Assembly: GCA_017634555.1 (NCBI GenBank)
Contig: JAGBNF010000006.1
Coordinates: forward strand, 1-34,043
Direction: 5' to 3'
Source of the DNA: Eubacterium sp.
GTDB taxonomy: Bacteria > Bacillota > Clostridia > Lachnospirales > Lachnospiraceae
Length of the DNA: 34,043 bases
Shown: positions 7,152 to 14,356 of the stretch, in pieces
How positions within the stretch are numbered: the first letter of the stretch is position 1
Layout: each line of letters starts with the position of its first letter
Notes under the pieces: model-generated
What the model saw: only the letters and a program-made list of their open reading frames with translations
What the model was told of the DNA's origin: nothing
Databases searched by the model: none
Translations under genes and position numbers: made by a program

Positions 7152-8252
7152 ATGGCTATTTCAGCTTCAGACGTAAAGACACTCAGAGAGATGACAGGCG
7201 CCGGAATGATGGATTGTAAGAAGGCTCTTACAGAGACAGACGGCGATTTCGATGCTGCAGTTGAGTTCCTTAGAAAGAAGGGACTTGCAACAGCTGTAAA
7301 GAAGGCAGGAAGAATTGCTGCTGAGGGTGTCGTATCAACAGTTATCTCAGATGATGATAAGACAGCTACTATTATAGAAGTAAACTCAGAGACAGACTTC
7401 GTAGCAAAGAACGAGACATTTACAGACTATGTAAAGGCTCTTGCTACACAGATCAATAATAACAACTATGCTAACATGGATGAGTTCAACGCAGCTAAGT
7501 CAGATGTTAATCCTGACGCTACAGTTGCAGATCAGCATGCAGCAATGATCGCTAAGATCGGTGAGAACCTTACAATCAGAAGATTTGAGAAGGTTACAGG
7601 TGATGTAGTTGTTTCTTACATCCACATGGGTGGCAAGATCGGTGTTCTTGTTAAGGCAGCTTGTGATGCTCCTAACGACGACATCAAGGAAGCTATGAAG
7701 AATGTAGCTATGCAGATCGCAGCTATGAATCCTCAGTTCGTAAAGGACGAGGATATGACAGCTGATTTCATGGCTAAGGAGAAGGATACAATCGTTGACA
7801 GCTCACTTAACGATACAGCTTCACTTCCAAAGCCAATCCTTAATGAGCTTCTTAACAAGGCTGTATCAGAGAAGCTTTGGAATGATGATGATATCAAGGC
7901 TTACGAAGCTGAGAAGAACAACAAGTTCCTCTTCAACTTCCTTTCAGATGAAGCTAAGGCTGTTCTTGCAGGACTTGCTATGGATAATAAGGCTGCTTAC
8001 GTTGAGAATAAGATCTTCGCAGGTCTTGTAGACGGACGTTTAAAGAAGCACTTCAAGGAAATCTGCCTTATGGATCAGACATATGTTAAGGCTGAGGATA
8101 AGGAATCAGTTAAGCAGTATGTTGAGTCAGTTGCTAAGGCTAACGGATGCAAGTTCGAGATCGAGAGCTTTGTACGTTTCGAGACAGGTGAAGGACTTGA
8201 GAAGAAGAACGAGGACTTCGCTGCAGAAGTTGCTAAGCAGATGGGACAGTAA
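7152..8252 (+). CDS. tsf: Elongation factor Ts, with extra C-terminal-half insertion
   Basis: EF-Ts releases GDP from EF-Tu. The N-terminal UBA-like domain (residues 1-55: VKTLREMTGAGMMDCKKALT) and the core signature with NSETDFVAKNETF (78-90), including the Asp-Phe pair that reaches the EF-Tu Mg site, are present. So are AMQIAAMNPQFV (186-197) and VDGRLKKHFKEICLMDQTYV (293-312). At 366 residues it is longer than the usual 280-310. The excess is about 62 residues (roughly 222-283) inserted where the coiled-coil tip of typical EF-Ts lies. AGGAGG about 7 nt upstream sets the start. Codon use is strongly biased, as in highly expressed genes. Confidence 0.96.
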   Translation: MAISASDVKTLREMTGAGMMDCKKALTETDGDFDAAVEFLRKKGLATAVKKAGRIAAEGVVSTVISDDDKTATIIEVNSETDFVAKNETFTDYVKALATQINNNNYANMDEFNAAKSDVNPDATVADQHAAMIAKIGENLTIRRFEKVTGDVVVSYIHMGGKIGVLVKAACDAPNDDIKEAMKNVAMQIAAMNPQFVKDEDMTADFMAKEKDTIVDSSLNDTASLPKPILNELLNKAVSEKLWNDDDIKAYEAEKNNKFLFNFLSDEAKAVLAGLAMDNKAAYVENKIFAGLVDGRLKKHFKEICLMDQTYVKAEDKESVKQYVESVAKANGCKFEIESFVRFETGEGLEKKNEDFAAEVAKQMGQ

Positions 8253-8291
8253 GATTTCAGATGAGATCATAGCAATAGGCTAATGAAATTA

Positions 8292-8326
8292 AAGCCGGTA
8301 CATTTTGATATGTACCGGCTTATTAT
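8292..8326 (+). terminator. Bidirectional terminator between tsf and the MATE gene
   Basis: A perfect 12-bp stem, AAGCCGGTACAT (8292-8303) with ATGTACCGGCTT (8310-8321), closes a 6-nt loop. The plus-strand tail is TATTATTAT; the minus-strand tail begins TTAATTTC after the stem. It sits between convergent genes and can serve both. Confidence 0.8.
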
Positions 8327-8359
8327 TATGCTTATTAGATTGAAATATATTTAGTCCAA

Positions 8360-9694
8360 TTAGACTGCCAATGCTGCTTCTTTATTTATATAGTGAATAT
8401 ACATGAAGAAAAGCATGGTGGTCATCAGCACCCAGCTTATAGGCTCTGTCAGCGCTACTCCCAGATATCCGATGGCGGGTACAAGGATGGAGGCTGAGAG
8501 AACTTTAATAGTAAGCTCCATAACAGATGAATATAATGGGATTATCTTATGTCCCATTCCCTGTAAAGTGCATCGCAGGACGAAGAGTGGTCCGAGAGCA
8601 ACAAAGAAATATACGCCGGTTCTGCAATACATTACGCCGTTGTCAATGATGTTCATGTTATCCGTACTTGCAATCCAAGTGACAGCCGGTCGGGATATAA
8701 TAAGACATATGAGTACGAGAGTGATAGATATAGCTGTTACGGTGAGAGTGGCAGCTTTAACGCCCTGTTTTACTCTGTCTAATCTTCCGGCTCCCATATT
8801 TTGACTTACATAGGTTGTCATTGAGAAACCGAATGTAAATATCATGATCATCAGAAGGTCGAGAACCCTTCTTCCGGCAACGTGTGCAGCCATAATCTCA
8901 GAACCGAGACTATTTATGGCACCCTGAAGGATGATGGTTCCGATATTAACGATACAGCCCATAAGTCCCATTGAAAGACCTGTGGTAAAAAGTTCCGAAA
9001 GCTCGTTGAAGGCTTCTTTCCAATCCTCTTTTAATGGAATGATATTACGGAATCTTTTAAATGTATATATGAGACAGGAAGCGGAGCATATGGTCTGTGA
9101 TATTACAGTGGCATATGCCGCACCGTTTATTCCCATATTGAGGATTCTTACGAATATATAATCAAGTCCGAGATTCAGTATGACCGACATTATCAGAAAG
9201 AATAAAGGAGTCTTGCTGTCTCCAAGAGCTCTGAGCATATTTGCGTTAAGATTATATGTTGCGGTGAAGATTATTCCGCCGATTATTATTCTTACATAGC
9301 TGAGTGCCTGAGGAAGTATCTCTTCAGGAGTATTGAGTGTTATCAGAATCGGCTTTATGAAAAGCATACCCAGAGTTGTGAGAACAATCACAAGGAATAT
9401 GGTAAGAATTATGCTTCCGGCAACCGAACGGCGAAGCCGGTTCATGTCCTTTGCTCCGAAGCTGTTTGCAATAAGAATACCAAAGCCCTGGGTAAATCCG
9501 CCTATTAGGCCGTTTAAGGTGTTCGATACGACGGCGGTCATACCGACAGCCGCAAATGCTAATTCATCAATATATTCGCTGACTATCTTACCGTCGCCGA
9601 TATTATATAATTGCTGTAATATATTTCCGCATATAAGCGGTATTGTGAAAAGGATAATCAGCTTTGCCGGATTTCCTTCGGTCATGTTTTTCAT
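8360..9694 (-). CDS. MATE family multidrug/solute efflux transporter
   Basis: This 444-residue integral membrane protein has about twelve hydrophobic segments arranged as two homologous halves. Family features include the start TEGNPAKLIILFTIPLICGN, AVGMTAVVSNTLNGLIGGFT, a FGAKD motif after TM2, and in the second half AAHVAGRRVLDL and YVSQNMGAGR. MATE proteins export cationic compounds using Na+ or H+ gradients; the substrate is not predictable. The minus-strand start ATG at 9692-9694 is preceded by a GGCAGG-type site. It is a single gene, divergent from the aminopeptidase gene and convergent with tsf, with its own promoter at 9728-9757. Confidence 0.92.
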   Translation of the reverse strand: MKNMTEGNPAKLIILFTIPLICGNILQQLYNIGDGKIVSEYIDELAFAAVGMTAVVSNTLNGLIGGFTQGFGILIANSFGAKDMNRLRRSVAGSIILTIFLVIVLTTLGMLFIKPILITLNTPEEILPQALSYVRIIIGGIIFTATYNLNANMLRALGDSKTPLFFLIMSVILNLGLDYIFVRILNMGINGAAYATVISQTICSASCLIYTFKRFRNIIPLKEDWKEAFNELSELFTTGLSMGLMGCIVNIGTIILQGAINSLGSEIMAAHVAGRRVLDLLMIMIFTFGFSMTTYVSQNMGAGRLDRVKQGVKAATLTVTAISITLVLICLIISRPAVTWIASTDNMNIIDNGVMYCRTGVYFFVALGPLFVLRCTLQGMGHKIIPLYSSVMELTIKVLSASILVPAIGYLGVALTEPISWVLMTTMLFFMYIHYINKEAALAV

Positions 9695-9727
9695 GGTAAT
9701 ACCTGCCTTAGATGTATATGAGAAAGT

Positions 9728-9773
9728 ATTATAACAGACATACGGTATTATTAAAATGAAAATGTGCTATAAT
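9728..9773. promoter_or_regulatory. Back-to-back promoters for the MATE gene (minus) and the M24 peptidase (plus)
   Basis: On the minus strand TATAAT (plus 9728-9733) is preceded by TG plus one base, an extended -10. On the plus strand TATAAT (9768-9773) is likewise preceded by TGC. The -35 boxes are poor on both sides, as is common with extended -10 promoters. The two -10 boxes are 34 bp apart and point outward, so a regulator bound between them could affect both genes. Confidence 0.6.
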
Positions 9774-9870
9774 GATGCAAGATTTAGAATTAGATACTGT
9801 TTTATGGGATATATACCATAGGGCAGACCTTGTATATGAATAAAGAAATATAAAGAATCGGAGATTTATT

Positions 9871-10968
9871 ATGAAAAAGAAAATAGACAGAGATTTGTTA
9901 CAGAAGATTATGAAAAATACAGAAACAGACGCGATTTTAATTACTGATCCGTACACTCTTAGATACTACACAGGTTTTAAGGGTGGCGAAGGGGTTGCGA
10001 TTGTTACAGAGGATAAATATGTTCTTATAACCGATTCACGTTATACGGAAGCTGCTTCTATGGAAAGTGAATTCGAGGTAGAAGAATTCGGAGCTTCCAG
10101 ACCTAAGAAGGATTTAATAACAAGTGTATTAAAGGATAAAAGAGTTTTATCAGTGGGATTTGAGGATGATTCTATATCATATAATGATTATAAGTATTTT
10201 GAAGGAATCCTCTCAGGGGATGAATTCTCATATGGTGATGTACAGCTTAAGCCTCTTAAGGGACAGCTGCTTCAGCCGAGAAGAGTAAAGACGGCGGAGG
10301 AGATAGAGTCATTAAGACAGGCTGAACATATAGGGGATCTTGCGTTTACAGATATGCTCGGGATTCTTAAGGTTGGTATGACAGAGCTGGAGGTTGCTGC
10401 AGAACTGGAATATAGAATGAAACGTCATGGTGCCGAAGGCTTTTCCTTTGATACCATTGCAGCATCCGGTGTTCATTCATCTATGCCGCATGCAATCCCT
10501 ACTGATAAGAAGATTGAAGAGGGAGACTTCCTTACATTGGATTTCGGATGTTTATATCAGGGATACTGTTCGGATATGACAAGAACTGTATGTTTCGGAA
10601 GGGCATCCGAGGAGCAGAAGAAGATTTATAATATAGTACTCGAAGCACAGCTTGCCGTGCTTGATGCTGTGAAACCGGGGCTCGTATGTAAAGATATGGA
10701 TGCGATTGCCAGAGGTTATATAAAGGATGCAGGATATGGAGATTATTTCGGCCATGGACTGGGTCACAGCGTTGGCATGTATATTCATGAGAGCCCTGCA
10801 TTTAATACAAGGGATGAATCCGTGCTCGAAGTTGGTATGGTAATTACCGATGAGCCTGGAATCTATCTTCCCGGAAAGTTTGGTGTAAGAATAGAAGATA
10901 TGATAGTTATTACTGAGGATGGCTATGAAAATCTGGCCCACTCACCGAAGGAGCTGATAGAAATCTAA
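9871..10968 (+). CDS. M24 family Xaa-Pro aminopeptidase / dipeptidase
   Basis: This 365-residue cytoplasmic metallopeptidase removes N-terminal residues ahead of proline or cleaves Xaa-Pro dipeptides. The N-terminal creatinase-like domain covers about 1-135, and the pita-bread catalytic domain about 140-362. All five metal ligands can be read: Asp224 (LTLDFGC), Asp235 (CSDMTRT), His299 (GHGLGHSVG), Glu328 (TDEPGIY) and Glu342 (RIEDM). The substrate histidine in SSMPHAIP is also present. Length fits the short aminopeptidase P-like group of Firmicutes; PepP versus PepQ cannot be settled by eye. GGAG 9 nt upstream supports the start. It appears to be a single-gene unit. Confidence 0.92.
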   Translation: MKKKIDRDLLQKIMKNTETDAILITDPYTLRYYTGFKGGEGVAIVTEDKYVLITDSRYTEAASMESEFEVEEFGASRPKKDLITSVLKDKRVLSVGFEDDSISYNDYKYFEGILSGDEFSYGDVQLKPLKGQLLQPRRVKTAEEIESLRQAEHIGDLAFTDMLGILKVGMTELEVAAELEYRMKRHGAEGFSFDTIAASGVHSSMPHAIPTDKKIEEGDFLTLDFGCLYQGYCSDMTRTVCFGRASEEQKKIYNIVLEAQLAVLDAVKPGLVCKDMDAIARGYIKDAGYGDYFGHGLGHSVGMYIHESPAFNTRDESVLEVGMVITDEPGIYLPGKFGVRIEDMIVITEDGYENLAHSPKELIEI

Positions 10969-10970
10969 AA

Positions 10971-11093
10971 TGATACTTTATGATACGTTTATTCTCATAA
11001 CCTTATACTCTTGTATATATTGATAATATAATTGATAGATTGATATAAAAGTGATAAAATATTGATAACAAAGATAATGTCATAAATATATCA
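10971..11093 (+). promoter_or_regulatory. Promoter of the HTH-Uma2 gene embedded in repeated TGATA motifs
   Basis: TTGATA (11032-11037), 17 bp and TAAAAT (11055-11060) make a good sigma-A-type promoter. TGATA occurs seven times on the plus strand, starting at 10971, 10981, 11021, 11033, 11041, 11052 and 11063, plus an inverted TATCA at 11089. Most neighbours are 8-12 bp apart, close to one helical turn. One copy overlaps the -35 and another the -10 box. The array looks like a cooperative binding site, possibly for the helix-turn-helix of the gene it precedes. The region is very AT-rich, which raises the chance rate of such words. Confidence 0.55.
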
Positions 11094-11117
11094 ATATATA
11101 CGGGAAGGGGTGAGTGC

Positions 11118-11996
11118 ATGTATACATTGGATGAGATGAAACGGATAAAAAAGGATTTTGGATTGTCATATCAAGATATAAAAGAAGGATGTGATGGGGT
11201 TTCGCTCAGCTCGATTCAGAAAGTGTTTGGCGGTTATGTAGATAATCCGAGAAAGGAAACGCTTGAGAGGCTGTCACTGTATTTTGAAGATATTGCCGCA
11301 AAATACTTTGAGAAGATGAATTGCAATCGGGAAGAATTTGTCTCGAATGTGAATCAATGTGTTAAGGAGAATAGAAACTATTCGGTGAGAGGAACTTCAG
11401 CAATTAATAGTTCATTTGATGAATTGATGGGGTTATCGTCTAGAGGCGGATATACATATGAGGAATATAAAAAACTGGATATTCCAAGTGGAGTTATGGT
11501 TGAAGTGATAGATGGTTTTATCTATACAATGGATGCTCCGCGCATATGGCATCAGAGTATAATATCATTTATAGTGGCGGCTTTTTTTGAGTTTATAAAA
11601 AAGAACAAAGGACCGTGTAAGGTGCTTACAGCTCCGGTGGATGTTAGGCTGGAATATGATAAAGGGGATAAAACCGTTGTACAGCCGGATATTACAGTGA
11701 TATGTGATAAAACAAAGATAGATAAAGGTGAGAGTATTCTTGGAGGTCCGGATTTTGTACTCGAAGTTGTATCGCGTTCAAGCAGAATAAAGGATACGGG
11801 AATAAAACTGAATAAATATCGGGAAAACGGTGTAAAAGAATACTGGATAGTTGATTATGAAACTGAACGAGTTATAAAACATAACTTTGAAAAAGGAAAT
11901 GCCGTATCAGTATATACATTTGATGATAAGGTATCTGTGGATATTTATGATGGAAAGCTTGTGATAGATTTTAAAGAAGTAAAGGATTATATCTGA
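11118..11996 (+). CDS. Helix-turn-helix protein fused to a Uma2-family (DUF820) PD-(D/E)XK nuclease domain
   Basis: This 292-residue protein has two parts. Residues about 1-62 look like an XRE-type helix-turn-helix (LSYQDIKEGCDGVSLSSIQK with NPRKETLERLSLYF). Residues about 112-290 form a Uma2/DUF820 domain of the PD-(D/E)XK fold. Candidate active-site residues are Asp191 (VVQPDITVIC), Glu216 (DFVLEVVSRSS), and Lys230 and Lys233. The helix YRENGVKEYWIVDYET (234-249) is typical of the family. A linker of about 50 residues joins them. AAGGGGTGAG upstream supports the ATG. The gene stands alone with its own promoter and is more AT-rich than its neighbours, suggesting acquisition. Uma2 function is poorly known; nuclease activity is inferred from the fold. 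Confidence 0.85.
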   Translation: MYTLDEMKRIKKDFGLSYQDIKEGCDGVSLSSIQKVFGGYVDNPRKETLERLSLYFEDIAAKYFEKMNCNREEFVSNVNQCVKENRNYSVRGTSAINSSFDELMGLSSRGGYTYEEYKKLDIPSGVMVEVIDGFIYTMDAPRIWHQSIISFIVAAFFEFIKKNKGPCKVLTAPVDVRLEYDKGDKTVVQPDITVICDKTKIDKGESILGGPDFVLEVVSRSSRIKDTGIKLNKYRENGVKEYWIVDYETERVIKHNFEKGNAVSVYTFDDKVSVDIYDGKLVIDFKEVKDYI

Positions 11997-12010
11997 CACT
12001 TTGCATAAAA

Positions 12011-12054
12011 AAGCTTGCAATTTTTAAAATATGTGTTAACATATATTTTAGCTT
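12011..12054 (+). promoter_or_regulatory. Probable rimP operon promoter with near-perfect AT palindrome
   Basis: TTGCAA (12015-12020), 16 bp, TAACAT (12037-12042) is a plausible promoter ahead of the rimP leader. It overlaps a 24-nt near-perfect palindrome at 12026-12049 (one G-T position), flanked by AAGCT and AGCTT. The palindrome could be an operator or chance in AT-rich DNA. Confidence 0.4.
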
Positions 12055-12068
12055 AATAATGATTACTT

Positions 12069-12107
12069 GAGTGGGCGCGGATTAGATTCCGTTCCCACTC
12101 TTCTTTT
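12069..12107 (+). terminator. rimP leader hairpin with T-rich tail (possible attenuator)
   Basis: GAGTGGG (12069-12075) pairs with CCCACTC (12094-12100). Inside, CGGA (12078-12081) pairs with TCCG (12089-12092). TTCTTTT follows at 12101-12107. It lies about 20 nt before the rimP ATG and downstream of the probable promoter, so it would be transcribed as a leader. This shape fits an attenuator for the rimP-nusA-infB operon, where NusA itself could act on it. It could alternatively terminate transcripts arriving from the Uma2 gene. Confidence 0.65.
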
Positions 12108-12127
12108 ACGCAATTGGAAGGGAGCAT

Positions 12128-12595
12128 ATGAAAAAAGCTGATATTGAGAAAAAAACAGAAGAGCTTGTAATGCCGATCATTGAACGTTTCGGTTATGAGC
12201 TGTGGGATGTTGAGTATGTTAAGGAAGGCAGTGATTACTACCTTCGAGTATATGCAGATAAGGAAGGGGGCTTTACAGTAGATGACTGTGAGGCAGTATC
12301 AAGAGCGCTTGACCCGCTTCTGGATGAAGAGGATTATATCAGCGATGCATATATCCTTGAGGTGAGTTCTCCGGGACTTACAAGAAAGCTGGTAAAGGAC
12401 AGGGATTTTGAGAGAAGCATAGGCCGTCTCATCAGAGTAAATCTTTACAAGGCAGTAGACGGAGAGAAGTCCTTCGTAGGAAATCTGAAGGCGTATGATA
12501 ATGAAAATCTGTCGGTTGAAATAGCCGCTGATAATATTTTAACGATACCAAGAAACAATATATCATTGGTCAGACTTGAGTTTGAACCGGAATAG
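12128..12595 (+). CDS. rimP: Ribosome maturation factor RimP
   Basis: RimP is a 155-residue cytoplasmic protein that assists 30S subunit maturation. The N-terminal domain has the family pattern GYELWDVEYVKEGSDYYLRV with GFTVDDCEAVSRALDPLLDE, and the central YILEVSSPGLTRKLVKDRDF is a strong signature. The C-terminal part is a small SH3-like beta domain. Length is normal. AAGGGAG 4 nt before the ATG supports the start. It is the first gene of the operon that continues with nusA 12 nt later; the nusA Shine-Dalgarno overlaps the region of its stop. Confidence 0.97.
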   Translation: MKKADIEKKTEELVMPIIERFGYELWDVEYVKEGSDYYLRVYADKEGGFTVDDCEAVSRALDPLLDEEDYISDAYILEVSSPGLTRKLVKDRDFERSIGRLIRVNLYKAVDGEKSFVGNLKAYDNENLSVEIAADNILTIPRNNISLVRLEFEPE

Positions 12596-12607
12596 AAGGA
12601 GGATGAA

Positions 12608-13723
12608 ATGTCAGAAATTATTGATGCTTTAAACTTACTTGCAAAGGAGAAGAACCTTGACAAGGAAGAAATCATGCAGGGTATTGAGAAGGCTATTGCC
12701 TCAGCATGTGAGAAGGACTACGGAAAGAATACTCAGTATTCCGTAAACATGGACCGTGAGACAGGTGAGATCAAGGTTTATACCCACAAGACGGTCGTTG
12801 AACAGATTATGGATCCGCGTACTGACATTACGCTTGAGGAAGCTCAGCAGATCAATCCTTACTTCGATATCGATGATGAGGTTCCGGTTGAGATAACAAC
12901 TATGGATTTCGGTCGTATTGCAACACAGAAGGCAAAGGGAATCATTCTTCAGCAGATTAAAGAAGGCGAGAGAAGAGCCGTATTTAATAAGTATAAGAGC
13001 ATGGAGAAGACAATCGTTACAGGTGTCGTTCAGAGATATGTTGGTGAGAACGTAAGCGTTGCACTTGATGACAGAACAGAGACTCTTCTCAGCAAGAAGG
13101 AAATGATCCCTAGAGAAAGATATAAGACAGGCGACAGAATCAAGCTTTTCATCCTTGAAGTTAAGGAGACACAGAAGGGCGGATTCCGTATCATTACCTC
13201 AAGAACACATCCTGACTTCGTAAAGCTCCTTTTCGAGCGTGAGGTTGCTGAGATTTCAGACGGAACAGTTGAAATCAAGAGTATCACAAGAGAAGCAGGT
13301 TCAAGAACAAAGATCGCTGTATGGTCAAACAACCCAAGCGTTGATGCTGTTGGATCATGTGTAGGTGTAAACGGCGAGAGAGTTAAGCACATCGTTGATG
13401 AACTCGGCGGTGAGAAGATAGATATTATCAAGTGGGATGAGGATCCTGCAATCTTTATCGAGAATGCTATCCGTCCTTCAGAGGTTATATCAGTTGATGT
13501 ATATCCTGAAGATAAGGAAGCATATGTAGTTGTTCCTGATGACAAGCTTTCACTTGCTATCGGACTTAAGGGACAGAATGCAAGACTTGCTGCGTTCCTT
13601 ACAGGTTACAAGATCGATATCAAGAGTGACAGACAGATCGAGGAAGAGCAGTACGGTAAAGAGGATGATGAGGCAGAAGCATCAGAAGCTGCTGAAGAAA
13701 TATCAGAGGATGAAGAGGCATAA
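12608..13723 (+). CDS. nusA: Transcription termination/antitermination protein NusA
   Basis: NusA binds RNA polymerase and modulates pausing, termination and antitermination. At 371 residues it has the N-terminal polymerase-binding domain (1-125), an S1 domain (about 133-200: TIVTGVVQRYVGENVSVALD), two KH domains (about 203-345: REAGSRTKIAVWS and GVNGERVKHIVDELGGEKID, then KLSLAIGLKGQNARLAAFLT) and a short acidic tail. It lacks the acidic C-terminal repeats of E. coli NusA, as usual for Firmicutes. AAGGAGG about 6 nt upstream of the ATG sets the start. It may regulate its own operon through the leader hairpin before rimP. Confidence 0.98.
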   Translation: MSEIIDALNLLAKEKNLDKEEIMQGIEKAIASACEKDYGKNTQYSVNMDRETGEIKVYTHKTVVEQIMDPRTDITLEEAQQINPYFDIDDEVPVEITTMDFGRIATQKAKGIILQQIKEGERRAVFNKYKSMEKTIVTGVVQRYVGENVSVALDDRTETLLSKKEMIPRERYKTGDRIKLFILEVKETQKGGFRIITSRTHPDFVKLLFEREVAEISDGTVEIKSITREAGSRTKIAVWSNNPSVDAVGSCVGVNGERVKHIVDELGGEKIDIIKWDEDPAIFIENAIRPSEVISVDVYPEDKEAYVVVPDDKLSLAIGLKGQNARLAAFLTGYKIDIKSDRQIEEEQYGKEDDEAEASEAAEEISEDEEA

Positions 13724-13771
13724 CCTCCGATACGGTAGGTACAGCTGATTGAATTATTACAGGAGTCGGAT

Positions 13772-14356
13772 TTGAGCATTAAGAAGGCAAAAAGAAACAA
13801 GGTTCCTCTCCGTGAATGTATTAGCTGTTCATCACATAAGCCTAAAGCTGAAATGATGAGAATAGTTATCACGGATAACGGAGACGGAGATAAAAAAAGA
13901 GATTTTGATGAAAGCGGAAAAGTAAGAGGCAGAGGCGCGTATATATGTCGCAGTCCTAAGTGTATTGATGAGGCTTTTGAAAAAGGACTCATTACGGAGG
14001 ATGAAAAGGCGGAGCTCAGAGAGAGCCTCGAAAAGTATGCGATAAGTATGCTGTCAATTGCGGCTAAGGCCGGAAAGATCTGTTCGGGAGAGGTTCAGTG
14101 TGAAGCTGCCATATCGGACGGAAAGGCTTCGCTGGTTATCATTGCCGGAGATGCTTCACCGAATACTGAAAAGAAATTCAGTAACAAATGTACCTATTAC
14201 AAGATACCTTATATCAAATATGGTGATAAGGAAGCTATAGGCAGAGCGATAGGAAGAGAAAATCGCAGCTGCGTAGCGGTAACGGATGACGGAATAGCAG
14301 ACTGTATAAGTCTTGCGTTGAATGTAGATGAGTTAAGTTCGGAGGTAAAACATTGA
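13772..14356 (+). CDS. Fusion of YlxR (RnpM-like RNA-binding protein) and an L7Ae/YlxQ-family domain
   Basis: This 194-residue protein joins two domains that are separate genes in Bacillus subtilis (ylxR and ylxQ). Residues about 8-75 are YlxR/DUF448: [20 protein letters not shown], then [16 protein letters not shown]. YlxR has been described as an RNase P-binding protein. Residues about 89-185 are an L7Ae/L30e-like RNA-binding fold ([45 protein letters not shown]). The start is TTG, with AGGAG 6 nt upstream. Its stop overlaps the TTG start of infB. No stop or start signal separates the two halves, so a single polypeptide is expected unless processed. Confidence 0.9.
   Translation: MSIKKAKRNKVPLRECISCSSHKPKAEMMRIVITDNGDGDKKRDFDESGKVRGRGAYICRSPKCIDEAFEKGLITEDEKAELRESLEKYAISMLSIAAKAGKICSGEVQCEAAISDGKASLVIIAGDASPNTEKKFSNKCTYYKIPYIKYGDKEAIGRAIGRENRSCVAVTDDGIADCISLALNVDELSSEVKH

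Noticed and set aside
12026-12049. AT-rich palindrome as a terminator for the Uma2 gene
   Set aside because: The stem is entirely AT apart from one or two pairs and is not followed by a T-tract; it is better viewed as part of the rimP promoter region.
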